Positions 21,177 to 28,960 of a DNA stretch of 33,511 nt are shown here, one piece after another; within the stretch, counting starts at the first letter, position 1; each line of letters begins with the position of its first letter. The notes under the pieces are model-generated. The model searched no databases. It was given only the letters and a program-made list of their open reading frames with translations, and was not told the DNA's origin. A program made the position numbers and the translations under genes. Origin of the DNA: Candidatus Roizmanbacteria bacterium RIFCSPHIGHO2_02_FULL_38_11 (lineage in GTDB: Bacteria > Patescibacteriota > Microgenomatia > UBA1406 > GWC2-37-13); contig MFZO01000019.1 in assembly GCA_001788015.1 (NCBI GenBank), positions 1-33,511 on the forward strand, written 5' to 3'.

Positions 21177-21776
21177 ATGAATACAACAAATATCTATTTA
21201 GTTCGACACGGTGAATATAAATCCATGGGTATCATGGCCGGCAGGCTGCCGGGATTTGAACTTTCGGGCAATGGTATCAACCAAATAAAAAAAACAGCGG
21301 ATTTTCTAAAAAATAAAGGAATTACGCATATTTACTCAAGCCCTTTGCTTCGAACCAGACAAACCGCTAACATCATAAAACAAGACCTCGATCTAAGTTT
21401 TCTTTCATTTTCCAAATACATAATCGAAATTAAATCTTCGCTTGACGGCTATTTAAGATCGACCCTTCTAAAAACCAATTTCGATTTTTATTCTGATCAC
21501 TATCGAAAAAATGGGGATGAGACAATGGACCAAATCAGCAACAGAATGTTTACATTTATAAATAAAGTCAAAAACAAACACAGAGGTAAAAATGTAATTG
21601 CCGTTTCTCACGGCGATCCGATAATGATTGTTCGAGCAGTCATTTTAAAACTTCCCCTCGTACTCAACTCAATTCGAGATCCTGAAAACCCTTTCATGAA
21701 GTGCGGTGAGATGTTTAAAGTCACAATTGACTCGTCTGACAAATTCACCATCCAAAAATCATTTACTCTCGACTAA
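21177..21776 (+). CDS. Histidine phosphatase family protein
   Basis: Phosphoglycerate-mutase-like phosphatase of 199 residues. The N-terminal YLVRHGEYKSMG holds the phospho-acceptor His (residue 11) and Arg of the RHG motif. SSPLLRTRQTANII contains the second conserved Arg. DQISNRMFTFINKV precedes VSHGDPIMIVRA with the second catalytic His. Small-molecule phosphatases of this type act on sugar phosphates, nucleotides or cobalamin intermediates; the substrate is unknown. It lies divergent from the kinase pair, and a TATAAT at about 21139 may serve as its -10 box. Confidence 0.88.
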   Translation: MNTTNIYLVRHGEYKSMGIMAGRLPGFELSGNGINQIKKTADFLKNKGITHIYSSPLLRTRQTANIIKQDLDLSFLSFSKYIIEIKSSLDGYLRSTLLKTNFDFYSDHYRKNGDETMDQISNRMFTFINKVKNKHRGKNVIAVSHGDPIMIVRAVILKLPLVLNSIRDPENPFMKCGEMFKVTIDSSDKFTIQKSFTLD

Positions 21777-21810
21777 GTTTATTTCTGATATTTGTTCTGC
21801 AAGCTATTTC

Positions 21811-22161
21811 CTAACTTATTTCTCTTAGAGCCTTATCAATACCCAAAATTCCGAATCTTTTTGGAATTAGATGTATATGAAGATGGTTAACTGATTGATC
21901 ATTTTTATTATTTATAAATATTAGGGGCGTTTGTTTATATTTTTTTTTAAGATGACTGGATGCTTTTTTTATCGTAAGCAAAAGATCATTAAATAGTAGC
22001 GAACTTAGAGCATTAATTTCACGTATGTGCTTATAAGGAATAATGAGAATATGACCTCTTGAGATTGGTTTGATATCTTTTATACAATAGAAATTTTTTG
22101 AAGTAAAAATTACTTCGTTAGTTTTGATCAATTCTTGAAAATTACAAAAAGGGCATTTCAT
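21811..22161 (-). CDS. Small HIT-family hydrolase
   Basis: A compact HIT protein, 116 residues. It starts MKCPFCNFQE with the zinc-type Cys pair (3-6), continues ISRGHILIIPYKHIREIN, and has the triad VNHLHIHLIPKR. It is close to classical Hint/Fhit-like hydrolases. The ATG overlaps the stop of the large HIT gene by 4 nt (ATGA), so the two are co-translated. This mirrors the other HIT operon, which also pairs one small and one large member, in the opposite order. Confidence 0.93.
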   Translation of the reverse strand: MKCPFCNFQELIKTNEVIFTSKNFYCIKDIKPISRGHILIIPYKHIREINALSSLLFNDLLLTIKKASSHLKKKYKQTPLIFINNKNDQSVNHLHIHLIPKRFGILGIDKALREIS

Positions 22162-22895
22162 ATCCTACATCTGGAAACTAGACTCATTATTCTTTGAGCT
22201 GAAAATCGGGCCATTTGGCTATTTTGTGGAATCGTCTTCCAGTCAACTTCTGGACCGTAAAATCTACTCAAATTCCTTTGAGTAATTTGTGAAGGATATA
22301 TATCTCCATTATCTTCGACCCATAATCCTCTTCTCCCTAATTGAAAATATAAATAGGGGTGGCCAGTATAAAATTGAGCGACTTCGGTTGCAGGATTCTC
22401 GTCACTATCAACATTACCAGTCATCTCCAAAATACCTTCATTTACCCGCAAAGCATCTTCCATATATCGAATAAGATCGAATCCGTCTGCGCTCACTAAG
22501 TGTGCATGTAAGTGATAGACAGATTGAACTTTAGATTCCTCATAGCCTAATTCCGGCAATCCTCCACCGTGTTCGGCATAAAGAAATTTAGTACCAAATT
22601 CCTGCTCTAATCTACGCATAATCCACCCTACATCATGAACAAGTTGCAAAGATCCGTTGGCAGCTTCACCGTATGCCAGTTTGTGATCTTTTGGAATCAT
22701 TAAAAAATGTAATCCTCCTGGGTGAACAGGTACTAAGTCGGGTTTAACTAATAAAGTCTCCGTTTCGATAACAGGCATTAGATCTAAACGGGAAGGCAAT
22801 CCGTAGTCTGGAAAATGTCGCGTGTACTCTTCTGGAAGATTTTCAGGATGACAGAATAAACAACCTCCTATTTCACTTTTACCTCTATTAGACAT
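22158..22895 (-). CDS. Large HIT-family protein, paralogue of 14078-14815
   Basis: 245 residues, the same length as its paralogue. The N-terminal CLFC pair is followed by a long ~50-residue segment, HFLMIPKDHKLAYG, YAEHGGGLP and the triad YHLHAHLVSAD. The C-terminal module GHPYLYFQLGRRGLWVEDNGDIYP, SQITQRNLSRFYG, VDWKTIPQNS and AQRIMSLVSRC matches the other large HIT protein block by block, so the module is conserved and likely functional. First structural gene of an operon with the small HIT gene; the leader has promoter, mini-ORF and terminator-like hairpin. Substrate unknown. Confidence 0.87.
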   Translation of the reverse strand: MSNRGKSEIGGCLFCHPENLPEEYTRHFPDYGLPSRLDLMPVIETETLLVKPDLVPVHPGGLHFLMIPKDHKLAYGEAANGSLQLVHDVGWIMRRLEQEFGTKFLYAEHGGGLPELGYEESKVQSVYHLHAHLVSADGFDLIRYMEDALRVNEGILEMTGNVDSDENPATEVAQFYTGHPYLYFQLGRRGLWVEDNGDIYPSQITQRNLSRFYGPEVDWKTIPQNSQMARFSAQRIMSLVSRCRI

Positions 22896-22917
22896 CTAAT
22901 TGGTTCATAAATTTTAT

Positions 22918-22948
22918 ATAAAAAAACCGCCCGAATGTTTGGGCGGTT
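22918..22948 (-). terminator. Intrinsic terminator/attenuator before the large HIT gene
   Basis: Minus strand AACCGCCC-aaacattc-GGGCGGTT (22925-22948) followed by TTTTTTTATA. It lies between the mini-ORF and the HIT start at 22895. Confidence 0.8.
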
Positions 22949-22973
22949 GATTGATTAATAATTTCTATTAATC

Positions 22974-23045
22974 TTAAATAAAAAAATAAATTTTATCTTG
23001 GTATTCATAATTTTTTTTAAAAAAATACTCCAACTTCTGGAGCAT
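22974..23045 (-). CDS. Leaderless mini-ORF (23 codons) before the large HIT gene
   Basis: A 23-residue ORF, MLQKLEYFFKKNYEYQDK followed by a hydrophobic IYFFI end, rich in Tyr and Phe. ATG 23045 is 7 nt after the -10 box. It contains an early hairpin CTCCA-gaagt-TGGAG followed by TATTTTTTT. It ends about 25 nt before the terminator hairpin at 22925-22948. Whether it is translated is unproven. Confidence 0.45.
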   Translation of the reverse strand: MLQKLEYFFKKNYEYQDKIYFFI

Positions 23046-23052
23046 TTTAAAA

Positions 23053-23080
23053 AGTCTAACAAAATAACTTACAAAGTCAA
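23053..23080 (-). promoter_or_regulatory. Promoter of the large HIT/small HIT operon
   Basis: Minus strand TTGACT (23075-23080), 16-bp spacer, TAGACT (23053-23058, 4 of 6 consensus bases), mini-ORF ATG 7 nt later. Divergent from rdgB. Confidence 0.5.
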
Positions 23081-23117
23081 CAATATTTACCATATCATAA
23101 TATATCTAGTAATGGCG

Positions 23118-23126
23118 TGTTATAAT
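23118..23126 (+). promoter_or_regulatory. rdgB extended -10 promoter
   Basis: TGT-TATAAT, ATG 11 nt downstream at 23138; no convincing -35. Very short leader. Confidence 0.5.
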
Positions 23127-23137
23127 TTGAAAAGTTT

Positions 23138-23779
23138 ATGAAAAAAATTCTCATCGCTACTCAAAACAAGGCAAAGCTTAAAGAATTAAAATTTGGCCTA
23201 CAAAATTTAGAAAAAAGCGGAGTTAAAATTGTATCTTTAGCTGATTTAAGAATTGCCTCCGAACCGCATGAAACTGGAAAAACCTTCCAGGAAAATGCTG
23301 AAATTAAAGCTCGATTTTATGGAGGGTTAACAAAATTGCCAGCAATTGCTGACGACGGTGGTTTGGTTATCCCCTATTTGAATAATGGGCCAGGAGTAAA
23401 GTCGCGACGCTGGCTTGGCCGCGAGGCAACAGACGAAGAGTTGATCCAACACACTCTTTTATACCTTAAAGGTGTACAAAAGACCGACAGAACAGCCTAT
23501 TTGCAAACATGTGTTTGTTTTTATTATATAGATTCCCGCTTTCGCGGGAATGACAAACCTGTGACGATTTGCGAATCTGAAAAAATAGAAGGCCACATCG
23601 CCGAAACAGCAAACCCTCGCCGAATCAAGGGGTTCCCCTACCGTGCACTTTTTATCGTTGATAAATTTAATAAATACTATGACGAATTGACTGATGAAGA
23701 ACACAAAAAAATAAACCACCGGCTAAAAGCTTTAAAAAGATTAGTTAAAAGAATTAAGAAATATTTGATAGAATTGTAA
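23138..23779 (+). CDS. rdgB: RdgB/HAM1 non-canonical purine NTP pyrophosphatase
   Basis: Hydrolyses ITP, dITP and XTP to monophosphates, keeping deaminated purines out of nucleic acids. 213 residues. The N-terminal IATQNKAKLKELK matches the (S/T)xNxxK motif; FQENAEIKARFY and PAIADDGGLVIPYLNNGPGVKSRRW are the conserved helix and metal-binding/catalytic segment, with GPGVKSRRW in place of PGVYSARY. The late RRIKGFPYRALFI replaces the usual GFGYDPIF, a divergent substrate loop. Residues 131-139 (IDSRFRGND) are encoded by the palindromic repeat at 23531 and appear to be an in-frame insertion. It fits the purine-salvage theme of the window. Confidence 0.87.
   Translation: MKKILIATQNKAKLKELKFGLQNLEKSGVKIVSLADLRIASEPHETGKTFQENAEIKARFYGGLTKLPAIADDGGLVIPYLNNGPGVKSRRWLGREATDEELIQHTLLYLKGVQKTDRTAYLQTCVCFYYIDSRFRGNDKPVTICESEKIEGHIAETANPRRIKGFPYRALFIVDKFNKYYDELTDEEHKKINHRLKALKRLVKRIKKYLIEL
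23531..23555. repeat. Palindromic repeat embedded in rdgB
   Basis: GATTCCCGC-tttc-GCGGGAATGAC, the same motif as the intergenic repeats at 16947-17023 and 23785-23869, lies in frame and encodes IDSRFRGND. Confidence 0.75.
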
Positions 23780-23784
23780 ATTAA

Positions 23785-23869
23785 TGTCATTCCCGATCTA
23801 ATCGGGAATCTATTTAATTTGCTGGATTCCCGCTTTCACCACGTCAGACGTGGCTTTCGCGGGAATGAC
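23785..23869. repeat. TGTCAT...ATGACT palindromic repeat between rdgB and serS
   Basis: Modules ATTCCCGAT-ctaatc-GGGAAT and GATTCCCGC...GCGGGAATGAC. The second is split by a nested CCACGTCAGACGTGG hairpin. It extends the serS frame upstream artificially. Confidence 0.8.
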
Positions 23870-23879
23870 TCTACATATT

Positions 23880-25133
23880 ATGTTGTCAATAGGATACATT
23901 CGTCAAAATAAACAAAAAGTAATTGAAGCCGCAAAAAACAAAAACCGCGAAGTCGATATTGAAAAAATCATAAAACTCGACGATCAACGCTTAGTGCTTA
24001 TACACCAAACACAAAGTTTGCGCGAAGAGAGAAATAAACTCGCTAAAGAAAAAATTACTGAAGCAATAAAAACCAAAGGTCGCGAGTTAAAAAATAATCT
24101 AAAAAAACTCGAGGATCAATTAACGGTAATCAATCAACAATTAAATGAGTTGCTATCTTATGTTCCTAACGTTCCTCTAGATGAAGTTCCCATTGGCAAA
24201 GATGCTTCAGGCAATAAGGAAATCAAAAAATGGGGGACTATCCCTAAATTTGATTTCCAACCTAAATCGCATATTGAATTAGGTAAATTATTGGACTTAA
24301 CTGATCTTGAACGAGGAGCAAAAATTGCCGGTTTTCGGGGCTATTTCTTAAAAAACGAGCTTGCTCTTCTCCATTTTGCTCTTATTTTTTATGTTTTCAA
24401 TAAATTGGTAAAAAAAGGCTACACGCCGATTATCGCTCCGGCGGTTATCAAGGGTTTTACTCTATTTGGCTCGGGTCAATTTCCTTGGGGCGAGCAGGAT
24501 GTCTATAAATTAAACGATGACGATGCCTATCTTGCCGGTACTGCTGAACAACCGGTAACTGCTTATTATTCCGGAGAAATCTTGAATGAAAAAGATCTGC
24601 CAAAAAAGTTTGTAGCCTTTTCGCCATGCTTTCGCAAAGAAGCCGGCGCTTATGGAAAAGATACTAAAGGTTTGTATCGCTTACATGAGTTTTGGAAAGT
24701 TGAGCAGGTTATTATTGGAAAAAATGATGTAGATGAGGCACGAAAACTCCATGAGGAACTACAGAAAAATTCCGAGGAAATACTTCAGGATTTAGAATTA
24801 CCTTACCGTGTACTTTTAATGTGTACCGGAGAAATGGGAGAACCGCATATCAAAAAGTATGATACAGAGACCTGGATGCCGTCACGCAATGCCTATGGCG
24901 AAACGATGTCCAATTCGATAATGGGAGATTTTCAAACCAGAAGACTTAATATCAAGTATCATAAGAATGATGGTAAAACAGAATTTTGTTTTTCGCTAAA
25001 CAATACCGCTCTCGCCTCACCCAGAATTTTAATTGCAATTCTCGAAAACTACCAGCAAAAAGATGGTTCAGTCCTAGTCCCCAAAGTCCTCCAACCCATG
25101 GTCGGCTTCAACCAAATTAAGCCGCGCCTTTAA
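23880..25133 (+). CDS. serS: Seryl-tRNA synthetase
   Basis: Class II aminoacyl-tRNA synthetase for serine, 417 residues from ATG 23880 (MLSIGYIRQNKQKV, the usual SerRS start). An earlier in-frame ATG at 23850 lies inside a palindromic repeat and is rejected. The N-terminal tRNA-binding coiled coil runs to about residue 100. The catalytic core shows TAEQPVTAYY (variant of TSE), motif 2 in FSPCFRKEAGAYGKDTKGLYRLHEFWKVE, and motif 3 in LNNTALASPRILIAILENYQ. The SCSNFQDFQARR-type segment reads SNSIMGDFQTRRLN. It is a stand-alone housekeeping gene. Confidence 0.96.
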   Translation: MLSIGYIRQNKQKVIEAAKNKNREVDIEKIIKLDDQRLVLIHQTQSLREERNKLAKEKITEAIKTKGRELKNNLKKLEDQLTVINQQLNELLSYVPNVPLDEVPIGKDASGNKEIKKWGTIPKFDFQPKSHIELGKLLDLTDLERGAKIAGFRGYFLKNELALLHFALIFYVFNKLVKKGYTPIIAPAVIKGFTLFGSGQFPWGEQDVYKLNDDDAYLAGTAEQPVTAYYSGEILNEKDLPKKFVAFSPCFRKEAGAYGKDTKGLYRLHEFWKVEQVIIGKNDVDEARKLHEELQKNSEEILQDLELPYRVLLMCTGEMGEPHIKKYDTETWMPSRNAYGETMSNSIMGDFQTRRLNIKYHKNDGKTEFCFSLNNTALASPRILIAILENYQQKDGSVLVPKVLQPMVGFNQIKPRL

Positions 25134-25149
25134 GTTCAATCTTACTCAA

Positions 25150-25275
25150 TTATTTTTTGTTTCCCTTGTTGGGTTTTTTGATGAAGGCAATATAGAATAA
25201 TAGAAATGCAATAGCAAGTAGTGCGCCAGCTATTTGGGTTCCCGTAATAGCTTTTAGAAAATCAAAGTTATTCAT
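25150..25275 (-). CDS. 41-residue single-pass membrane microprotein
   Basis: Starts MNNFDFLKAITGTQ, then one hydrophobic segment IAGALLAIAFLLFYIAFI, then a basic tail KKPNKGNKK. The ATG overlaps the last 8 nt of the upstream small membrane gene, which supports translation by coupling. The positively charged C-terminus suggests the tail stays in the cytoplasm. I do not recognise a family; it could be a subunit or regulator of its neighbour. Confidence 0.65.
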   Translation of the reverse strand: MNNFDFLKAITGTQIAGALLAIAFLLFYIAFIKKPNKGNKK

Positions 25276-25465
25276 ATATTATTTTTTCTTCGATTTTAAC
25301 TGCTAAAGCAAAATAAAGTATAGCATTGCCGAGATAAATAATCACATTTATAAACTGATTATTACTTATAAATCCAACAGTTACAGCCGCCAACATAAAG
25401 TAAGCAACAGAAACATTTATGAAAAAATTTGATAACAATCTTAGATTGTATACCGAGGTAAACAT
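25268..25465 (-). CDS. 65-residue two-pass membrane protein, unknown function
   Basis: A small membrane protein starting MFTSVYNLRLLSNFF, with two hydrophobic segments (about 15-33, INVSVAYFMLAAVTVGFIS, and 38-57, FINVIIYLGNAILYFALAV) and a short charged tail EEKIIYE. No family recognised. It has the best promoter of the window: TTGACA-17-TATAAA, ATG after 6 nt, so leaderless. It overlaps the 41-residue microprotein gene by 8 nt; the two form a micro-operon between serS and ychF. Confidence 0.75.
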   Translation of the reverse strand: MFTSVYNLRLLSNFFINVSVAYFMLAAVTVGFISNNQFINVIIYLGNAILYFALAVKIEEKIIYE

Positions 25466-25471
25466 GATACT

Positions 25472-25500
25472 TTTATAGTTAACTTATTTTCTAATGTCAA
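25472..25500 (-). promoter_or_regulatory. Consensus promoter of the small membrane protein pair
   Basis: Minus strand TTGACA (25495-25500), 17-bp spacer, TATAAA (25472-25477), ATG 25465 after 6 nt. Confidence 0.8.
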
Positions 25501-25536
25501 TGGATTATATGCTACAAAGAAGTGTATTTAGAAAAT

Positions 25537-26685
25537 CTAAACGCCTACTTTAAAGTCAACTACATCCCCTTCTTTCATAACGTATTCCTTTCCTGCGCTT
25601 AAAACTTTTCCTAATTCCTTTGCTTTTATCCAACCATCTGCTTTTACAAAATCATCATAAGTTATTATGTCAGCCTTGATAAAATGCTTTTCAAAATCGG
25701 TATGGATGACGGCCGCTGCTTGTGGAGCGAATGTTCCTCTTTCGATTGTCCAGGCTCTTACTTCTTTTTCACCGGCAGTTAAAAATGAAATTAAACCCAA
25801 AGTTTCATAAGCTTTTTTAATCAGGCGGTTTAGTCCTGTTTCCTCGAGGTTAAATTGTTTTAAATATTCCTTTTGTTCTTCTTCAAAAAATGTCAAGACA
25901 TCTGTTTCAAGTTTAGCATTGAGATATAAATACGGCGAACCGTCATTGCGAGGAGCCGGAGGTGCCGAAGCAATCTCTTTTTGAGATCGCTTCGCTTTGC
26001 TCGCGATGACACTCAACCATTCATTTATTTTCTTTTCTGTTTCTTCTTTATTCTCCAACTGTTTTTCAGACACATTAAACAAATAAATAACCGGCTTCAT
26101 CGTCAACAAGTTCAATCGATTAATCGATTGTTCATTTTCTTTTGTTAAATTTAAATTTCTTACAGGAATACCTTGGTTTAATTTTTCCTTGACAATTTTT
26201 ATTACTTCATACTGCTCTTTTTCTTCCTTACTCGCGTTACTTCTAGGCTCCTGTTGTTTGCTTAAAGTTTCCAGATCAGCAATCATCAGTTCGCTTTCAA
26301 CCGTTTCGATATCACCTTTCGGATTTACTTTATTGGAAACATGAATAACATCTCCGTCTTCAAAAAGTCTGACTACGTGAACAATGACAGAGACTTCGCG
26401 AATATGGGAAAGAAATTTGTTCCCCAATCCCTCACCTTTTGAAGCTCCTTTGACTAATCCGGCTATATCATAAAACTCAATAACTGCAGGGATTATTTTT
26501 TGCGTATTAACTATTTTTGCCAAAACAGGCAGCCTTTTATCCGGAACTTCAATAACTCCAACATTCGGATCAATTGTGCAGAAAGGATAATTCGCCACAT
26601 TAGCGATTTGCTTTTTTAGTAGCGCGTTAAATAACGTACTTTTTCCTACATTTGGAAGTCCAACAATCCCTACTAAAAGTTTCAT
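25537..26685 (-). CDS. ychF: YchF/OLA1-family ATPase
   Basis: Obg-related P-loop ATPase that binds ribosomes and responds to stress; 382 residues. Walker [10 protein letters not shown] (9-17), switch/G3 in [20 protein letters not shown] (73-92), and NVSE (204-207) in place of NKxD, which is the basis of ATP preference in YchF. The C-terminal TGS-like domain has [33 protein letters not shown] and ends [12 protein letters not shown]. Residues about 226-249 ([20 protein letters not shown] region) are encoded by a palindromic repeat inserted in frame between a helix and a strand. The start is preceded by an extended -10 box at 7 nt. Confidence 0.96.
   Translation of the reverse strand: MKLLVGIVGLPNVGKSTLFNALLKKQIANVANYPFCTIDPNVGVIEVPDKRLPVLAKIVNTQKIIPAVIEFYDIAGLVKGASKGEGLGNKFLSHIREVSVIVHVVRLFEDGDVIHVSNKVNPKGDIETVESELMIADLETLSKQQEPRSNASKEEKEQYEVIKIVKEKLNQGIPVRNLNLTKENEQSINRLNLLTMKPVIYLFNVSEKQLENKEETEKKINEWLSVIASKAKRSQKEIASAPPAPRNDGSPYLYLNAKLETDVLTFFEEEQKEYLKQFNLEETGLNRLIKKAYETLGLISFLTAGEKEVRAWTIERGTFAPQAAAVIHTDFEKHFIKADIITYDDFVKADGWIKAKELGKVLSAGKEYVMKEGDVVDFKVGV
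25941..26011. repeat. Palindromic repeat inserted in frame in ychF
   Basis: CGTCATTGCGAGGAGC...GCGATGACAC with inner CGAAGCAATCTC/GAGATCGCTTCG arms. It is the same family as the intergenic repeat at 32002-32086. The encoded insert is about 24 residues (72 nt), so the frame is kept. Confidence 0.85.
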
Positions 26686-26692
26686 GTTTGGA

Positions 26693-26701
26693 ATTATAAC
26701 A
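26693..26701 (-). promoter_or_regulatory. ychF extended -10 promoter, leaderless geometry
   Basis: Minus strand TGT-TATAAT (26693-26701), ATG 26685 after 7 nt. No clear -35 box. Confidence 0.55.
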
Positions 26702-26721
26702 AAAAATGCAGATTGAATAAT

Positions 26722-28953
26722 TTAGTCCTTTTTTGGAGTTGGAGACGTTTTCAATAAACTATCCTTACAAGATACAGAATTCTCTGTCCCTTGCAAAAAA
26801 TATTCCACTCTGCCAAAATAACAAGTTCTCTCGACAACATTTTCAGGTTTTGAATACCAAGTATTGCCATTTCCATAATTATTCAAAAGATAAGTCATCA
26901 TTTTATTCCAGATCGGTGCAGCTCCTGTTACGCCTGAAGTCAAATATGGATTCATCGGCGCGTTGTCATTATTTCCGACCCATACCGCAACTAAAAACTC
27001 CGGATTATAACCGATTGTCAAATTGTCTTTTTTCTCATCGGTTGTCCCTGTCTTTACGGCAACTCTATAGCCCGGTATCTCAAGAAGAGATCCTGATCCA
27101 AATGCCAACTGTCTGGAGAAATTATCAGACAAAATGTCGGAAACAATATAGGCTATTCCCTCATTCAAAATTTTATTTCTTGAGTTATTCGCTTCGAGAA
27201 TAATATTCCCAGAAGTATCTTCAACTTTCATAAAGGGAGTAAGGTTTACTTTGTATCCTTGATTCGCCAATACTCCGTAAGCGGTCGCCATATCCACCAG
27301 TTTTACCTCACCGCCTCCCAGCGTTAAAGCCAGTCCAAACCTGGAGGGGTCATTCCAGGTACCGATGCCCATTTTTTGTCCCTGGCGGATAAAGTTGTCG
27401 ACGCCAACAGTATTCAAAACCTTGACCGCTGGGACATTGAATGAATTTGCCAGCGCCAGCCTCAATGTAACCCTGCCATGAAAACGCCCGTCGTAATTCA
27501 CCGGCTTGTATGATTGTCCGCCGCCTAATTGAAATGTAACCGCCGAATCATCGATGATCGTCGCTGCAGTATAATTTCTGTCAAGAGCCAGAGAGTACAT
27601 TATTGGTTTGATTGAACTACCTGGCTGTCTTAAGGCTGTTGTAACGTTAAAAGCGCCAAAAGGTGTAGTATGGTAATCTATCGAACCCACCATAGCCAGG
27701 ATTTCTCCGCTTTTTGGCCTTGTGATAAGAATTGCTCCGTTCGTTACATTGAGATGCCTGATCTTCTCCAATTCTTCCCTTAAGATTTCCTCGGCTTTAT
27801 TTTGAATATCTAAATCTACTGTTGAAACAACTTTGAAGCCTCCTTCTTCTACTTGTTTAATTCCGAAAAAATCCTCGAGCTCTGATTTAACATAATATAC
27901 AAAGTGGGGAGCGGAAATTTTTGTTTCTAAAGGAACTATATTCACCTCCTCCTTTATGGCTTGTGCCATCTCGTCGTCACTTATATATTTAAGCTTCTTC
28001 ATAAGACGCAATATATCGTTTCTCCTTGAAACTGCCTTGTTTGGATTGACGTAAGGAGAATATAAGGTGGGCGCTTGGGGTAGTCCGGCAAGAAGCGCGG
28101 CCTCGGACAGAGTCAAGTCTTTTGCCGGCTTGCCAAAATAGGTCTTTGCCGCCTCCTCTATCCCGTAGGAAGATCCGCCATAAGGCACTTGATTGAGATA
28201 CATCTCCAAAATCCGGTCTTTGCTGAAAATCCTTTCTGTCCAAAGGGCGAGAATTATTTCTCTAAATTTTCTTTTTATCGTTCGTTCAGATGTTAGCAGA
28301 GACGATTTTACCAACTGCTGAGTGATCGTGGATCCTCCCTGTAAGTCGCCCTCTACAGCCGTATCTTTCAATGCTCTTAGTATCCCTCCAATCGGAGAAA
28401 CACCGTTATGCTTATAAAAATCTTTGTCTTCTACGGCGATCGTCGACTCTTTTACGTAGGAAGGAAGTTCTTCGATTCGTATGGGTGTTCTATTTTGGTC
28501 CCGGTATACTTCGTAGAGAAGCTTTCCATTCCTATCATAGATATGCGTCGAAAGAGGGAAGTTAACTTTCCCGATATTTTGAGGCGAAGGTAAACTTTTG
28601 ACAAACACGTAAGACTGATAAAAGAACAATATGATCAACGTCAGAAGCGAACCGAAAAAAAGATAACGCAACTTTATAGATAAATAGTCAAAAAACCTTG
28701 AACGGACCTTTACTTTTGCAATTTTAACCTTGGGCAATTTCCGCGGTTTAAACTTTGGCAACCTTATTTTTCTTACCAGCCTTACAATTAAACGTATGAA
28801 ATTGAGAACTAGATTTGCAAAAAATGTTACTATTTTTCTTGTCGTTTCACCAATCAAAACCAGGAGATTAACAAAAAAATACAACAATTTGAAGAAAGTA
28901 TCTAATAGTGAGGATAGCAAAAGCCCAGACAAGTTTATTTTGCCTTTTTTCAT
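26722..28953 (-). CDS. Class A penicillin-binding protein (PBP1A-type)
   Basis: Bifunctional peptidoglycan synthase: glycosyltransferase plus transpeptidase, about 743 residues from ATG 28953. The N-terminal part is long: hydrophobic and amphipathic stretches (about 8-60), a Lys/Arg/Pro-rich segment (about 62-85) and a membrane anchor (about 97-118). The GT51 domain has AVEDKDFYKHNGV (catalytic Glu), LQGGSTITQQLVK and RKFREIILALWTERIFSKDRILEMYLNQVPYG. The transpeptidase has the SxxK serine in RQPGSSIKPIMY, SFN in ANSFNVPAV, and KTG in VAVKTGTTDEKKD. An upstream Met at 28989 is possible, but the promoter favours 28953. It starts an envelope-related cluster. Confidence 0.95.
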   Translation of the reverse strand: MKKGKINLSGLLLSSLLDTFFKLLYFFVNLLVLIGETTRKIVTFFANLVLNFIRLIVRLVRKIRLPKFKPRKLPKVKIAKVKVRSRFFDYLSIKLRYLFFGSLLTLIILFFYQSYVFVKSLPSPQNIGKVNFPLSTHIYDRNGKLLYEVYRDQNRTPIRIEELPSYVKESTIAVEDKDFYKHNGVSPIGGILRALKDTAVEGDLQGGSTITQQLVKSSLLTSERTIKRKFREIILALWTERIFSKDRILEMYLNQVPYGGSSYGIEEAAKTYFGKPAKDLTLSEAALLAGLPQAPTLYSPYVNPNKAVSRRNDILRLMKKLKYISDDEMAQAIKEEVNIVPLETKISAPHFVYYVKSELEDFFGIKQVEEGGFKVVSTVDLDIQNKAEEILREELEKIRHLNVTNGAILITRPKSGEILAMVGSIDYHTTPFGAFNVTTALRQPGSSIKPIMYSLALDRNYTAATIIDDSAVTFQLGGGQSYKPVNYDGRFHGRVTLRLALANSFNVPAVKVLNTVGVDNFIRQGQKMGIGTWNDPSRFGLALTLGGGEVKLVDMATAYGVLANQGYKVNLTPFMKVEDTSGNIILEANNSRNKILNEGIAYIVSDILSDNFSRQLAFGSGSLLEIPGYRVAVKTGTTDEKKDNLTIGYNPEFLVAVWVGNNDNAPMNPYLTSGVTGAAPIWNKMMTYLLNNYGNGNTWYSKPENVVERTCYFGRVEYFLQGTENSVSCKDSLLKTSPTPKKD

Positions 28954-28960
28954 GGCCCTC

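Noticed and set aside
22888-23045. Mini-ORF before the large HIT gene reading through the terminator to overlap the HIT start
   Set aside because: Careful codon counting through the T-runs gives a stop at 22974-22976, so the ORF is only 23 codons.
23850-23879. Longer SerRS start
   Set aside because: The extra residues come from a palindromic repeat and are not part of known SerRS N-termini.
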